Program-made: the position numbers and the translations under genes
Shown here: one piece after another, positions 56,374 through 64,000 of the stretch
How positions within the stretch are numbered: position 1 is the first letter of the stretch
Layout of the letters: each line of letters begins with the position of its first letter
Origin: Nitrosospira sp. Nsp14
Lineage (GTDB): Bacteria > Pseudomonadota > Gammaproteobacteria > Burkholderiales > Nitrosomonadaceae
Length of the DNA: 64,000 nucleotides
Direction: 5' to 3'
Assembly (NCBI RefSeq): GCF_900113575.1
Contig: NZ_FOPV01000004.1
Location: forward strand, 148,693-212,692
Notes under the pieces: generated by a model
Databases searched by the model: none
Told to the model about the DNA's origin: nothing
What the model saw: the letters and a program-made list of their open reading frames with translations, nothing else

Positions 56374-56400
56374 CTTGATAGCTATTAACCGTAAATGAGC

Positions 56401-57654
56401 TTATCGGTCGATTTCTCCGAACACGATATCCTGCGTACCGATAATGGCGACAACATCCGCGATCATATGGCCCCTTGACATTTCGTCCAGCGCCGCCAAA
56501 TGGGGAAATCCCGGGGCGCGGATTTTCAGCCGGTATGGCATATTGGCGCCATCCGATACCAGATAGATACCGAATTCACCTTTGGGATGCTCTACTGCGG
56601 CATAAGCCTCACCGGGAGGCACGTGGAAACCTTCGGTAAAGAGCTTGAAATGATGAATCAGCTCTTCCATGTTCTGTTTCATGTCCACACGAGCGGGCGG
56701 TGCCACCTTATGGTTATCGGTTATGACCGGGCCGGGGTTCTTCCGCAGCCATTCGACGCACTGCTTGATGATCCGGTTCGATTGGCGGAATTCTTCAATT
56801 CGTACCAGGTAGCGATCATAGCAATCCCCATTTACGCCCACGGGTATATCAAAATCCATCTGATCGTAGACCTCATAGGGTTGCTTCTTCCGCAAATCCC
56901 ATTCCACGCCGGAGCCGCGCAGCATGGGGCCCGTGAAGCCCAGCGCCTTGGCGCGCTCGGGCGTAACCACCCCAATGCCTACAAGCCGCTGCTTCCATAT
57001 CCGATTATCGGTCAACAGCGTTTCGTACTCATCTACATAACCGGGAAATCGGTTTGTAAAATCGTCAATAAAGTCCAGTAGCGAACCGGTACGGTTCTGG
57101 TTGCGTAACCGGGTGGTTTTTTCGTCATGTATCTTGGAAGCCTCGTATTGAGGCATGGATGCCGGCAAATCGCGATAGACTCCGCCGGGCCGATAATAGG
57201 CCGCATGCATTCTTGCGCCCGATACCGCTTCGTAGCAATCCATCAAGTCCTCACGGTCGCGGAACGCATAAAGAAATACCGTCATTGCGCCTACGTCCAA
57301 GGCATGAGCACCCAACCACAAAAGGTGGTTGAGTATTCGCGTGATCTCGTCGAACATCACCCGGATAAATTGGGCTCGCAACGGCACTTCGAGCTTGAGC
57401 AGCTTTTCGATGGCCATAACATAAGCATGCTCGTTACTCATCATCGAGACATAATCCAGCCGATCCATATAAGGAACAGACTGAATAAATGTCTTGTTCT
57501 CGGCGAGCTTTTCAGTTGCGCGATGCAGCAGACCGATATGCGGATCGGCGCGTTGTATAACCTCACCGTCCAGCTCCAGCACCAGCCGTAATACGCCATG
57601 CGCAGCGGGATGCTGCGGGCCGAAATTCATGGTGTAATTGCGTATCTCAGCCAT
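56401..57654 (-). CDS. nuoD: NADH-quinone oxidoreductase subunit D
   Basis: 417 residues, the 49-kDa-type subunit at the quinone site: [21 protein letters not shown] at the N-terminus, [12 protein letters not shown], and the conserved [13 protein letters not shown] segment. NuoC and NuoD are separate proteins, unlike in E. coli. The gap to nuoC is 87 bases. Confidence 0.97.
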   Translation of the reverse strand: MAEIRNYTMNFGPQHPAAHGVLRLVLELDGEVIQRADPHIGLLHRATEKLAENKTFIQSVPYMDRLDYVSMMSNEHAYVMAIEKLLKLEVPLRAQFIRVMFDEITRILNHLLWLGAHALDVGAMTVFLYAFRDREDLMDCYEAVSGARMHAAYYRPGGVYRDLPASMPQYEASKIHDEKTTRLRNQNRTGSLLDFIDDFTNRFPGYVDEYETLLTDNRIWKQRLVGIGVVTPERAKALGFTGPMLRGSGVEWDLRKKQPYEVYDQMDFDIPVGVNGDCYDRYLVRIEEFRQSNRIIKQCVEWLRKNPGPVITDNHKVAPPARVDMKQNMEELIHHFKLFTEGFHVPPGEAYAAVEHPKGEFGIYLVSDGANMPYRLKIRAPGFPHLAALDEMSRGHMIADVVAIIGTQDIVFGEIDR

Positions 57655-57741
57655 GTTTCAGAAAACCTCTGGATAAACTGGACACGAAGGCGATGGAGCC
57701 CCCGTGACGCAAGCGCCCGGAAGGAGATGACCGTCCCGGCT

Positions 57742-58359
57742 TCATTCGCTATCCCCATAATGCTCTTCGCGGATCACGCGCGGTGTGATCTGCCGTGGTT
57801 CGATACTGACCGGCTGATAGATGACCCGCTGCTGGTCGGGGTCGTAACGCATTTCCACATTTCCACTCAGTGGAAAGTCCTTGCGGAAAGGATTGCCGAT
57901 GAAGCCGTAATCAGTGAGAATGCGCCGCAGATCGGGATGACCCGTAAAGACAATGCCATATAGATCGAATGCCTCGCGCTCGAACCAATTAGCCGACGGC
58001 CATATGCCAATTACCGAATCCACCACGGGAAATTCGTCATCATCCGCGAATGTCTTCAGCCGCAACCTGTGGTTATGACCGAGCGAAAGCAAATGGTAAA
58101 CAATGGCGAAACGCCGGCCTATCCGGTCATCCTGAGGTCCAGACTCGGAACCATAGGCGGAGTAATCCACACCGCACAAATCGATGAGTATCTCAAAGCG
58201 GAGATCCGAGTGATCCCGCAACGTTTCCATTACCTGCAAAAGATCGCCTGCACGGACCGATGCGGTGAGTTCACCCAATTGTGCACTCATGCTGACAAGC
58301 TTATCGGCCAGCACATTTTGCAGGCAAAAGGAGAGCGTTTCCAGGCGAGAGGATGTCAT
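57742..58359 (-). CDS. nuoC: NADH-quinone oxidoreductase subunit C
   Basis: 205 residues, the 30-kDa-type subunit: [53 protein letters not shown] is the family's core signature and is complete. No strong ribosome site precedes the ATG at 58359, which begins seven bases after nuoB. Confidence 0.96.
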   Translation of the reverse strand: MTSSRLETLSFCLQNVLADKLVSMSAQLGELTASVRAGDLLQVMETLRDHSDLRFEILIDLCGVDYSAYGSESGPQDDRIGRRFAIVYHLLSLGHNHRLRLKTFADDDEFPVVDSVIGIWPSANWFEREAFDLYGIVFTGHPDLRRILTDYGFIGNPFRKDFPLSGNVEMRYDPDQQRVIYQPVSIEPRQITPRVIREEHYGDSE

Positions 58360-58366
58360 ATATTAC

Positions 58367-58843
58367 TTAACGGGCAATGGTGTTGGTGCGGTGGATTTTG
58401 TTCTGCAGCTGGATAATGCCGTAGAGCAGCGCTTCTGCCGTGGGGGGGCAGCCGGGAACATAGATGTCTACCGGCACGATTCGGTCACAGCCACGAACCA
58501 CGGAGTAGGAGTAATGATAATAGCCCCCACCATTGGCGCAGGACCCCATGGATATGACCCACCGTGGCTCGGCCATCTGATCATAAACTTTACGCAGCGC
58601 CGGGGCCATCTTATTACACAGGGTTCCGGCCACGATCATGACGTCCGATTGGCGCGGGCTGGGACGAAATACGATGCCAAAACGGTCGAGATCATAACGT
58701 GAAGCGCCAGCCTGCATCATTTCCACCGCACAGCATGCCAGCCCGAAAGTCATCGGCCACATAGAGCCGGTACGGCCCCAATTGATGACCGAATCCAGAC
58801 TGGTGGTAACAAAACCTTTTTCCATCACTCCGTTCGCGCTCAT
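58367..58843 (-). CDS. nuoB: NADH-quinone oxidoreductase subunit B
   Basis: 158 residues, carrying the N2 [4Fe-4S] cluster that donates to quinone: [10 protein letters not shown] (tandem cysteines), [14 protein letters not shown] and [14 protein letters not shown]. The ATG at 58843 ([17 protein letters not shown]) lies four bases after the nuoA stop and matches the family; upstream in-frame readings lie inside nuoA. Confidence 0.97.
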   Translation of the reverse strand: MSANGVMEKGFVTTSLDSVINWGRTGSMWPMTFGLACCAVEMMQAGASRYDLDRFGIVFRPSPRQSDVMIVAGTLCNKMAPALRKVYDQMAEPRWVISMGSCANGGGYYHYSYSVVRGCDRIVPVDIYVPGCPPTAEALLYGIIQLQNKIHRTNTIAR

Positions 58844-58847
58844 AATC

Positions 58848-59204
58848 CTAGTCCCACTCCAGGGCGCCTTTCGTCCACTCGTAGATAAAGCCAACGACAA
58901 GGATACCCAGAAAAACTATCATTGCGACAAAACCAAACAAGCCGATCTCATTCAAAACGACTGCCCATGGAAACAGAAAAGCAATTTCCAAATCGAACAG
59001 AATGAATAGGATCGCCACGAGATAGTAGCGCACGTCAAATTTCATGCGTGCATCTTCGAACGCTTCGAATCCGCATTCATACGGGGAAAGTTTCTCGCTG
59101 TCAGGACGATTGGGGGCACATAGCCAGCCAAATGCCATCGGTAACACGCCGACCGCAAGACCAATCAGGATGAATAACAGAATAGGGAAATAATTTTCGA
59201 GCAT
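58848..59204 (-). CDS. nuoA: NADH-quinone oxidoreductase subunit A
   Basis: 118 residues, three transmembrane segments with the family motif [40 protein letters not shown]. The ATG at 59204 is preceded directly by a GTG codon in frame. First gene of the complex I operon, 83 bases downstream of a tRNA-Leu gene. Confidence 0.96.
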   Translation of the reverse strand: MLENYFPILLFILIGLAVGVLPMAFGWLCAPNRPDSEKLSPYECGFEAFEDARMKFDVRYYLVAILFILFDLEIAFLFPWAVVLNEIGLFGFVAMIVFLGILVVGFIYEWTKGALEWD

Positions 59205-59286
59205 CACGTAATTAAAAATAAAGAGCTAGAGAGATCAGGCAGCACTCCGGGCCGAACTGTTACGCTGATTTAAGCCCTATTTCAAC

Positions 59287-59371
59287 TGGTGCCGACGGCG
59301 AGAGTCGAACTCGCACAGCTTTCGCCACCGCCCCCTCAAGACGGCGTGTCTACCAATTTCACCACGTCGGC
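59287..59371 (-). tRNA. tRNA-Leu (anticodon GAG)
   Basis: An 85-base class II tRNA with encoded CCA. The acceptor stem GCCGACG/CGTCGGC is perfect. The anticodon stem CCGTC/GGCGG holds the loop TTGAGGG, giving GAG, which reads CUC/CUU leucine codons. The D-loop (GGTAGAC), the long variable arm and GTTCGACTC in the T-arm are all present. It lies between secG and nuoA, all on the minus strand. Confidence 0.97.
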
Positions 59372-59449
59372 GGCTTAATTTGAGTTCTAGTCGAGACCTA
59401 CCGATTAGAACGCGGCTTTGGTCAATTGTTCAACTAGCTCATCATTTAA

Positions 59450-59797
59450 TTATTTTGGTATTTCTGTAGCCTTCGAGGTTCCTTCTTCCGCCGGGCGCGA
59501 CGGCGCCGGTTCCACGGGCTTCGATTTAACCTGCGTCGCCTTTTCCATTACGCCACCGCTCTCCGTCTTGTTGGTCGAGAGATAAGTAAGACCAAGACTG
59601 GTAACGAAAAATACTGCAGCCAGCGCGCCGGTCGTCCGGCTCAGGAAATTCGCGGAGCCGCTAGCGCCAAACAAGCTTCCCGATGATCCGCTGCCGAAGG
59701 CGGCGCCCATGTCGGCCCCCTTTCCATGTTGCAGCAGCACCAGAACGACGACGCTCACCGCCGACAGAACGTGCACTATCCAGATAAACGTTTCCAA
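59450..59797 (-). CDS. secG: Protein-export membrane protein SecG
   Basis: 115 residues: two transmembrane segments (about 4-23 and 55-75) around a Gly/Ser-rich loop with GKGADMGAAFGSGSSGSLFGASGS and FLSRTT, then a Lys/Pro/Glu-rich tail. It starts with TTG (59797) and has GGAG seven bases upstream; no suitable ATG exists earlier, and METFIWIVHVLSAVSVV is the expected opening. It starts 18 bases after tpiA. Confidence 0.95.
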   Translation of the reverse strand: METFIWIVHVLSAVSVVVLVLLQHGKGADMGAAFGSGSSGSLFGASGSANFLSRTTGALAAVFFVTSLGLTYLSTNKTESGGVMEKATQVKSKPVEPAPSRPAEEGTSKATEIPK

Positions 59798-59804
59798 AAG
59801 CCTG

Positions 59805-59808
59805 CTCC
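59805..59808 (-). promoter_or_regulatory. Shine-Dalgarno of secG (supports a TTG start)
   Basis: GGAG seven bases before the TTG at 59797. Confidence 0.75.
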
Positions 59809-59815
59809 AGATGAG

Positions 59816-60577
59816 TTAATTTTTTGCGGCATCGCAGATGGCGACAAATTCGTCGGCAACAAGGGATGCGCCGCCAATCAATCCCCCGTCGATATCTGGC
59901 ATGCCGAATAGTTCAGCCGCGTTGCTCGCCTTGACACTGCCGCCGTATAGGACCTGCAATTCGCCGGCCACTACGGAATCATTCGCCGCGATTCGGCGGC
60001 GGATAAAGGCGTGAACATCCTGCGCCTGCTGCGGCGTCGCGGTTTTACCGGTCCCAATCGCCCATACCGGTTCGTAAGCCAGCACAGCTTTCGCAAGCGC
60101 GCTCACGCCCGTCAATTCGACCACCGTGTCCAGTTGTTCCGCCACCACTTGCTCCGTGATGCCCGCGTCTCGCTGATCGAGTGTTTCCCCCACACACAGG
60201 ATAGGAATCAGCCCTGCGGCCTGGGCTGCTCTGAATTTAAGCGCCACCGTATGACTATCCTCGCCGTATAATGCCCGTCGCTCTGAATGTCCGACAATTA
60301 CATAGCGACACCCGAAATCGACCAGCATTGCTGCGGAAACCTCGCCCGTATAAGCTCCCTTCTCATGCTGGCTGACATTCTGGGCGCCCCAGGACACATG
60401 CGTGTTCGCTAGTACCGACTGTGCCTGCGCAAGATACGGATAAGGCACAGATACGGCAATACCGACTTCCTTCAACTCTACGGTCCGCGAGATGACTGCG
60501 TTCAGTAAACCTTGATTTTGAGCCGTGCTACCATGCATTTTCCAGTTGCCCGCAACCAGCTTTGAACGCCTAGCCAT
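59816..60577 (-). CDS. tpiA: Triosephosphate isomerase
   Basis: 253 residues, a TIM barrel. It contains GNWKMHGS (active lysine), VIVGHSERR (catalytic histidine), AYEPVWAIGTGKTA (catalytic glutamate in the flexible loop 6 region) and LYGGSVKASN, so it should be active in glycolysis and gluconeogenesis. Upstream are 220 bases of unassigned sequence before pstB; downstream comes secG. Confidence 0.97.
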   Translation of the reverse strand: MARRSKLVAGNWKMHGSTAQNQGLLNAVISRTVELKEVGIAVSVPYPYLAQAQSVLANTHVSWGAQNVSQHEKGAYTGEVSAAMLVDFGCRYVIVGHSERRALYGEDSHTVALKFRAAQAAGLIPILCVGETLDQRDAGITEQVVAEQLDTVVELTGVSALAKAVLAYEPVWAIGTGKTATPQQAQDVHAFIRRRIAANDSVVAGELQVLYGGSVKASNAAELFGMPDIDGGLIGGASLVADEFVAICDAAKN

Positions 60578-60797
60578 AAGAGAAGCCGCCTTGTCCGTAT
60601 GTCAAAGCTGCGAATGTTACCCGTGAATGAATACCGGGTCAATCATTGGGGTCTGTTGCCAGGACATCGCCAACGTCGGGAACAAGAACTCAGCAATGCA
60701 CGAGGGGAAAGAGAAGCAAAAAGTGTTGGACGCAAGCCAGAGCTAGCTACAATACAAAGAGCGGAACCGCTCTATCTGTGCCGGAACACGTAAGGTT

Positions 60798-61607
60798 TCA
60801 GCCAAACCGCCCGGTAATGTAATCTTCAGTCTGTTTATTTTTCGGTTTGATGAAAATATTGTCCGTGACATCAAATTCGATGAGTTCGCCCAGGTACATA
60901 TAGGCTGTATAGTCGGAAACCCGCGCCGCCTGCTGCATGTTATGGGTGACAATAAGGATTGTAACTTTATCCTTCAAATCGGTGATAAGCTCTTCAATAC
61001 TGGCGGTCGCGATGGGGTCCAGCGCGGAGGTTGGTTCGTCGAACAACAGGATTTCGGGGTCGGTAGCCAGGGCTCGGGCTATGCATAAGCGTTGCTGCTG
61101 GCCACCGGACAGATTAAACGCGAGCTCATTCAGCCGGTCTTTTGCTTCGTCCCATAAGGCTGCGTCGCGCAGGGCTTCTTCCACTTTCTCATCCAATATG
61201 GCGCGCTGCCTGATCCCCCGCACACGCAGGCCATATGCAACATTCTCGTAAATGGATTTCGGGAATGGATTCGGTTTTTGAAAAACCATACTAATACGCA
61301 TCCGTACTTCAATTGGATCGACGGCCCGCGAAAGGATGTCGACATTGTCCGGATGCAAAACGATCTCACCCACGTAACGATTGCCTGGATAAAGGTCGTG
61401 CATGCGGTTAAAGCAACGCAAAAAAGTGGATTTACCACATCCGGACGGCCCGATCAGCGCAGTTACTTGTTTCTCGTGTAACGGCATATTGATGTTCTTT
61501 AGCGCGGAGAACGAACCGTAGTAAAAACTCAGGTTTTTTACTTCGGATTTATAGCGTACAGGCACTGAATCCCCCTGGGGATCAATTAGGGCGGCAGCGA
61601 CTACCAT
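60798..61607 (-). CDS. pstB: Phosphate ABC transporter ATP-binding protein
   Basis: 269 residues. Walker [10 protein letters not shown], the Q-loop and [10 protein letters not shown], the signature [16 protein letters not shown], Walker [15 protein letters not shown] and the H-loop THNMQQ are all present. The ATG at 61607 overlaps the end of pstA (ATGGTAG), which sets the start. It energises phosphate uptake by PstCA; the PstS binding protein and PhoU are not in the window. Confidence 0.96.
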   Translation of the reverse strand: MVVAAALIDPQGDSVPVRYKSEVKNLSFYYGSFSALKNINMPLHEKQVTALIGPSGCGKSTFLRCFNRMHDLYPGNRYVGEIVLHPDNVDILSRAVDPIEVRMRISMVFQKPNPFPKSIYENVAYGLRVRGIRQRAILDEKVEEALRDAALWDEAKDRLNELAFNLSGGQQQRLCIARALATDPEILLFDEPTSALDPIATASIEELITDLKDKVTILIVTHNMQQAARVSDYTAYMYLGELIEFDVTDNIFIKPKNKQTEDYITGRFG

Positions 61608-62527
61608 TTGATGTTTTTCCGCATGCGATAGCGCAAGTAGATAGCAAGCGCATTCATTGTGAGCGTCATCACCACCAGTATCAAACCTGCAGCTGCAGCA
61701 TTGACTTGAAACGCCTCTTCCGGCCGCGAAACCCAGTTGAACATTTGGATCGGCATCACGGTAAATGGAGCCATCAGCCACTCGAAAGACAGAAAAGGAA
61801 ACTCGTCCTTAAAAGGCGCTGGCGGCAAAAATGCGATAAACGTTAGCGCCCCAATCGTAATTATTGGCGCCGTTTCGCCGATTGCTCGAGCAAGGCCGAT
61901 AATAACGCCGGTCAGAATCCCGGCTGCGGAATACGGCAACAGATGGTCAGAGACGGTTTGCCACTTGGTTGCGCCGAGTGCATAAGCACCTTCACGAATA
62001 GCGACGGGAATGGCGCGGATGGATTCGCGGGTTGCCACGATCACGACCGGCAAGATCAGTAACGCCAGCGCCAGCCCTGCGGAAAGAATACTCTGGCCGA
62101 AACCAAACTGGTGCACAAACAGACCTAAGGCCAGCAGTCCGTAGATGATGGATGGAATGCCCGCCAGGTTGGTTACGTTGATTTCAATGATCTCGGTAAT
62201 GATATTTTTTGCGGCATATTCTTCCAGATAGATCCCCGCACCGATGCCCAACGGTACCGCGGCCACGGCAGTTACCACCATGACCAGGGTCGTACCAATC
62301 CAGGCGGAAAGTATCCCGGCTGATCCCGGACGACGCGAGGGAAAAGAAGTGAAGAAATCCCATGTCAACCGCGGCGATCCATCGATTAGCATGTGAGCAA
62401 ATAACGCCATGAAGGTCAGGAGCGCGATCATCAGCACAAACACGCCAACGATCATGAAGATGAGATCCCAAGCCTTGTGGCGGGCAATAATGCTCCGAAT
62501 CTCGCTCAGATCCTGGTCGCCTCGCAT
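61601..62527 (-). CDS. pstA: Phosphate ABC transporter permease PstA
   Basis: 308 residues, six or so transmembrane segments. It contains the permease motif [42 protein letters not shown] with the EAA loop that docks to PstB. ATG at 62527. It ends over the start of pstB and lies 95 bases after pstC. Confidence 0.95.
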   Translation of the reverse strand: MRGDQDLSEIRSIIARHKAWDLIFMIVGVFVLMIALLTFMALFAHMLIDGSPRLTWDFFTSFPSRRPGSAGILSAWIGTTLVMVVTAVAAVPLGIGAGIYLEEYAAKNIITEIIEINVTNLAGIPSIIYGLLALGLFVHQFGFGQSILSAGLALALLILPVVIVATRESIRAIPVAIREGAYALGATKWQTVSDHLLPYSAAGILTGVIIGLARAIGETAPIITIGALTFIAFLPPAPFKDEFPFLSFEWLMAPFTVMPIQMFNWVSRPEEAFQVNAAAAGLILVVMTLTMNALAIYLRYRMRKNIKW

Positions 62528-62622
62528 CAGCTGTACCGGTTAAAGGGGAAAATAACCATATTTATGCCGAGGGAATTTGACACCAGAAAACACATCGAAA
62601 GTTGGAAAAGCACTGACGTTGG

Positions 62623-63567
62623 TCAATATACTTCGCGATACCGTTTGCGTAAAACGTGTCCAACGATGTTGAACGCAAGCGTCAATAGCAGCAACGTAAG
62701 TCCAGCGGCAAAAATGGTCTGGTAGCCGACACTGCCATGCGGGAGGTCACCGAGGCTTACCTGTACGATGTAGGCCGTGATGGTAGCTGCGGGCTCCGTC
62801 GGGTTCCAGGTGAGGTTCGGCTGCATCCCCGCGGCAACCGCCACGACCATGGTCTCACCGACCGCACGCGATATACCCAAAATATAAGCTGCGGCGATCC
62901 CGGAAAATGCTGCAGGCATGACTACCCTGATGGCGGTCTGAAATTTTGTGGCCCCCATCGCGTATGAGCCCTCTCGAAGGTTCATGGGCACGGCACGCAT
63001 CGCGTCCTCCGCCATGGAGCTCACATAGGGAATGATCATGATACCCATCACCAGCCCGGCGGATAACAGGCTGAAACCCGGCAGCCCCGGGATAATCTTC
63101 TGCAACAGGGGTGTTACGAAGAGTAATGCGAAATAGCCGTATACAACGGTGGGCACCCCGCCCAAAAGCTCAAGAAACGGCTTGGCGATCTCACGTACGC
63201 TGAAAGGCGCGAATTCAGAAAGATATATGGCCGTGATCGTCCCCAGTGGAATAGCAACCAGGAGAGCCACGCCGGAACTCACCACCGTGCCCGAGACCAG
63301 CGGAAGTATCCCGTAATGCGCATCATCAAACAGCGGGGTCCATTGGGTATCGGTCAGGAAATCCCATATTGAAACATGTTCAAAAAATACGATGGACTCC
63401 TTCACCAGCATTACCACGATAGCCAGGGTGATGGCGACCGAGAGAGACGCCATCAGAAACAGCAACGTTTCAATCGCGCGTTCGCCAAGATGGCGCCGAT
63501 AACTGTACCCGAGACTTTTTGAACGAGAAGGTACGTCGGAAGATTGTGTAGTCACTGGCAAGGGCAT
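62623..63567 (-). CDS. pstC: Phosphate ABC transporter permease PstC
   Basis: 314 residues, polytopic: the EAA-type loop YAMGATKFQTAIRVVMPAAFSGIAAAYILGISRAVGETMVVAVAAG and the N-terminal membrane segment after a hydrophilic 30-residue start. ATG at 63567. It is the first gene of the visible pst cluster, with Pho-box-like sites upstream. Confidence 0.95.
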   Translation of the reverse strand: MPLPVTTQSSDVPSRSKSLGYSYRRHLGERAIETLLFLMASLSVAITLAIVVMLVKESIVFFEHVSIWDFLTDTQWTPLFDDAHYGILPLVSGTVVSSGVALLVAIPLGTITAIYLSEFAPFSVREIAKPFLELLGGVPTVVYGYFALLFVTPLLQKIIPGLPGFSLLSAGLVMGIMIIPYVSSMAEDAMRAVPMNLREGSYAMGATKFQTAIRVVMPAAFSGIAAAYILGISRAVGETMVVAVAAGMQPNLTWNPTEPAATITAYIVQVSLGDLPHGSVGYQTIFAAGLTLLLLTLAFNIVGHVLRKRYREVY

Positions 63568-63613
63568 TCGAAAAGAGGACGTTTCTTGACAGGTTACATA
63601 TTAGGAGGGAAAT

Positions 63614-63631
63614 ATTACAGTTTCGTGACAT
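63614..63631 (-). promoter_or_regulatory. Pho-box-like site upstream of pstC
   Basis: On the minus strand ATGTCAC-GAAA-CTGTAAT: two 7-mers with a 4-base spacer, close to the PhoB consensus CTGTCAT repeated every 11 bases. A further half-site CTGTCAA is at 63586-63592. Located about 50 bases before the pstC start, it suggests induction in low phosphate. Confidence 0.55.
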
Positions 63632-63690
63632 AGAGAAACTGCAGACCACCAATCTCAGGTCGAAACGGGTGAAACGCGTGTTAGCAAACG

Positions 63691-63749
63691 AATCTCTCTC
63701 TAGTCTGAATTCGCTATGAATCAGCGAAAATCCAGACTAGGAAGAGATT
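63691..63749. repeat. Long inverted repeat between pstC and the cytochrome gene
   Basis: Arms 63691-63707 and 63733-63749 match at 15 of 17 positions as a reverse complement. The pairing continues inward (GAATTCGCT/AGCGAAAAT) to a loop around ATGAATC. There is no T-run on either side. On the minus strand it lies downstream of the cytochrome gene and upstream of pstC, so it may be a terminator, a processing site or a small repeated element. Confidence 0.75.
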
Positions 63750-63844
63750 ATTGGCGATTTCTGGAACGGAGTGACGTGAAAGAAGAAAGCCTTGCTGAAT
63801 AGAGCCGGCGTGATATGCGCCAGCACCGAACGCTCAGCATCGGC

Positions 63845-64000
63845 CTATTCCTCATCCTCGTCATCGTCGTCCTCATCCTTTTTCTCGGGTTTGAGGACCA
63901 TCTTGCCCTGCTTTTTGCTCTCGTTCAAGTCGGTCTCGGCGACTTCCTTGTGCACCAGGTTCTGGTGGCAGTCAATGCAGGTTGCGCCCTCGGTTTCCAT
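63845..64000 (-). CDS. NapC/NirT-family multihaem cytochrome c, C-terminal end (probably cytochrome cM552)
   Basis: Only the last 51 residues are inside the window; the frame is open to the right edge. They contain the haem motif CIDCH followed by QNLVHKEV, as at the last haem of NapC/NirT tetrahaem quinol dehydrogenases, and then a tail of lysines, glutamates and aspartates (DDDDEDEE). The same architecture is known for cytochrome cM552 (CycB/CycX), the quinone-reducing partner in the hao cluster of ammonia oxidisers. The identification is made from the tail alone; if right, haoA, haoB and cycA would lie just beyond 64000. Confidence 0.7.
   Translation of the reverse strand: METEGATCIDCHQNLVHKEVAETDLNESKKQGKMVLKPEKKDEDDDDEDEE

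Noticed and set aside
60798..61781. Long form of pstB starting at 61781
   Set aside because: The extra 58 codons lie within the 3' part of pstA in another frame and are Cys-rich nonsense; ATG at 61607 gives the family length.

Overview
This 64 kb window reads as a piece of the chromosome of an ammonia-oxidising betaproteobacterium of the Nitrosomonadaceae, most like Nitrosospira. The pointers are a NapC/NirT-type cytochrome C-terminus with an acidic tail at the right edge (as in cytochrome cM552 of the hydroxylamine-oxidation cluster), a betaproteobacterial-type tpiA-secG-tRNA-Leu-nuoA-N block, a PEP-CTERM protein, and the overall core-gene content. The genus is an inference, made without a database search. 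No CRISPR array, prophage, integron or insertion sequence was recognised; gene density is high and the window is mostly housekeeping.

Layout. 1-493: N-terminal part of an unrecognised protein running off the left edge. 709-7372: assimilatory sulfate reduction (sirohaem sulfite reductase, cysH, cysD, cysN on the minus strand) with a divergent CysB-type regulator. 7481-10490: mutL and a JmjC ribosomal-protein hydroxylase. 10810-12403: four small lipoprotein genes in a row, at least three with their own promoter or terminator signals. 12593-15786: a metallo-beta-lactamase-fold hydrolase and a REC-PAS-GGDEF-EAL protein whose EAL domain carries an internal duplication. 16369-22788: small membrane protein, biotin cluster bioB-F-H-C-D (minus), then comF and trmL (plus). 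22803-25855: gpsA, an SH3 protein, secB, grxC and a rhodanese-like protein without its cysteine. 26073-30544: gpmA, envC, ctpA, moeB. 30691-32378: argB and slmA. 32492-39544: a heavy-metal RND efflux system (three genes) and a divergent LysR regulator. 39541-43818: htpG, a sorbosone-dehydrogenase-like beta-propeller and a PEP-CTERM protein. 44259-60577: nuoN to nuoA, tRNA-Leu(GAG), secG and tpiA, all on the minus strand. 60798-63567: pstB, pstA, pstC. 63845-64000: the cytochrome end.

How it works together. Sulfate is activated by CysDN, the APS is reduced directly by an iron-sulfur CysH (no cysC is present), and sulfite is reduced by a CysI-like enzyme with no CysJ flavoprotein beside it. Biotin synthesis from the BioC/BioH pimeloyl route to BioB is complete except for bioA, which is not here. 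The nuo block encodes all 14 subunits of complex I, with nuoC and nuoD separate. The pst genes encode the membrane and ATPase parts of high-affinity phosphate uptake, with a Pho-box-like site upstream; pstS is not in the window.

I did not find a clearly new multi-gene system. The items most worth a second look are the small lipoprotein array with its shared upstream motif, the EAL duplication, the long C-terminal extension on the sulfite reductase, the Cys-less rhodanese, the proline-rich outer-membrane efflux protein, the heptamer tandem repeat, and two strong unexplained stem-loops.
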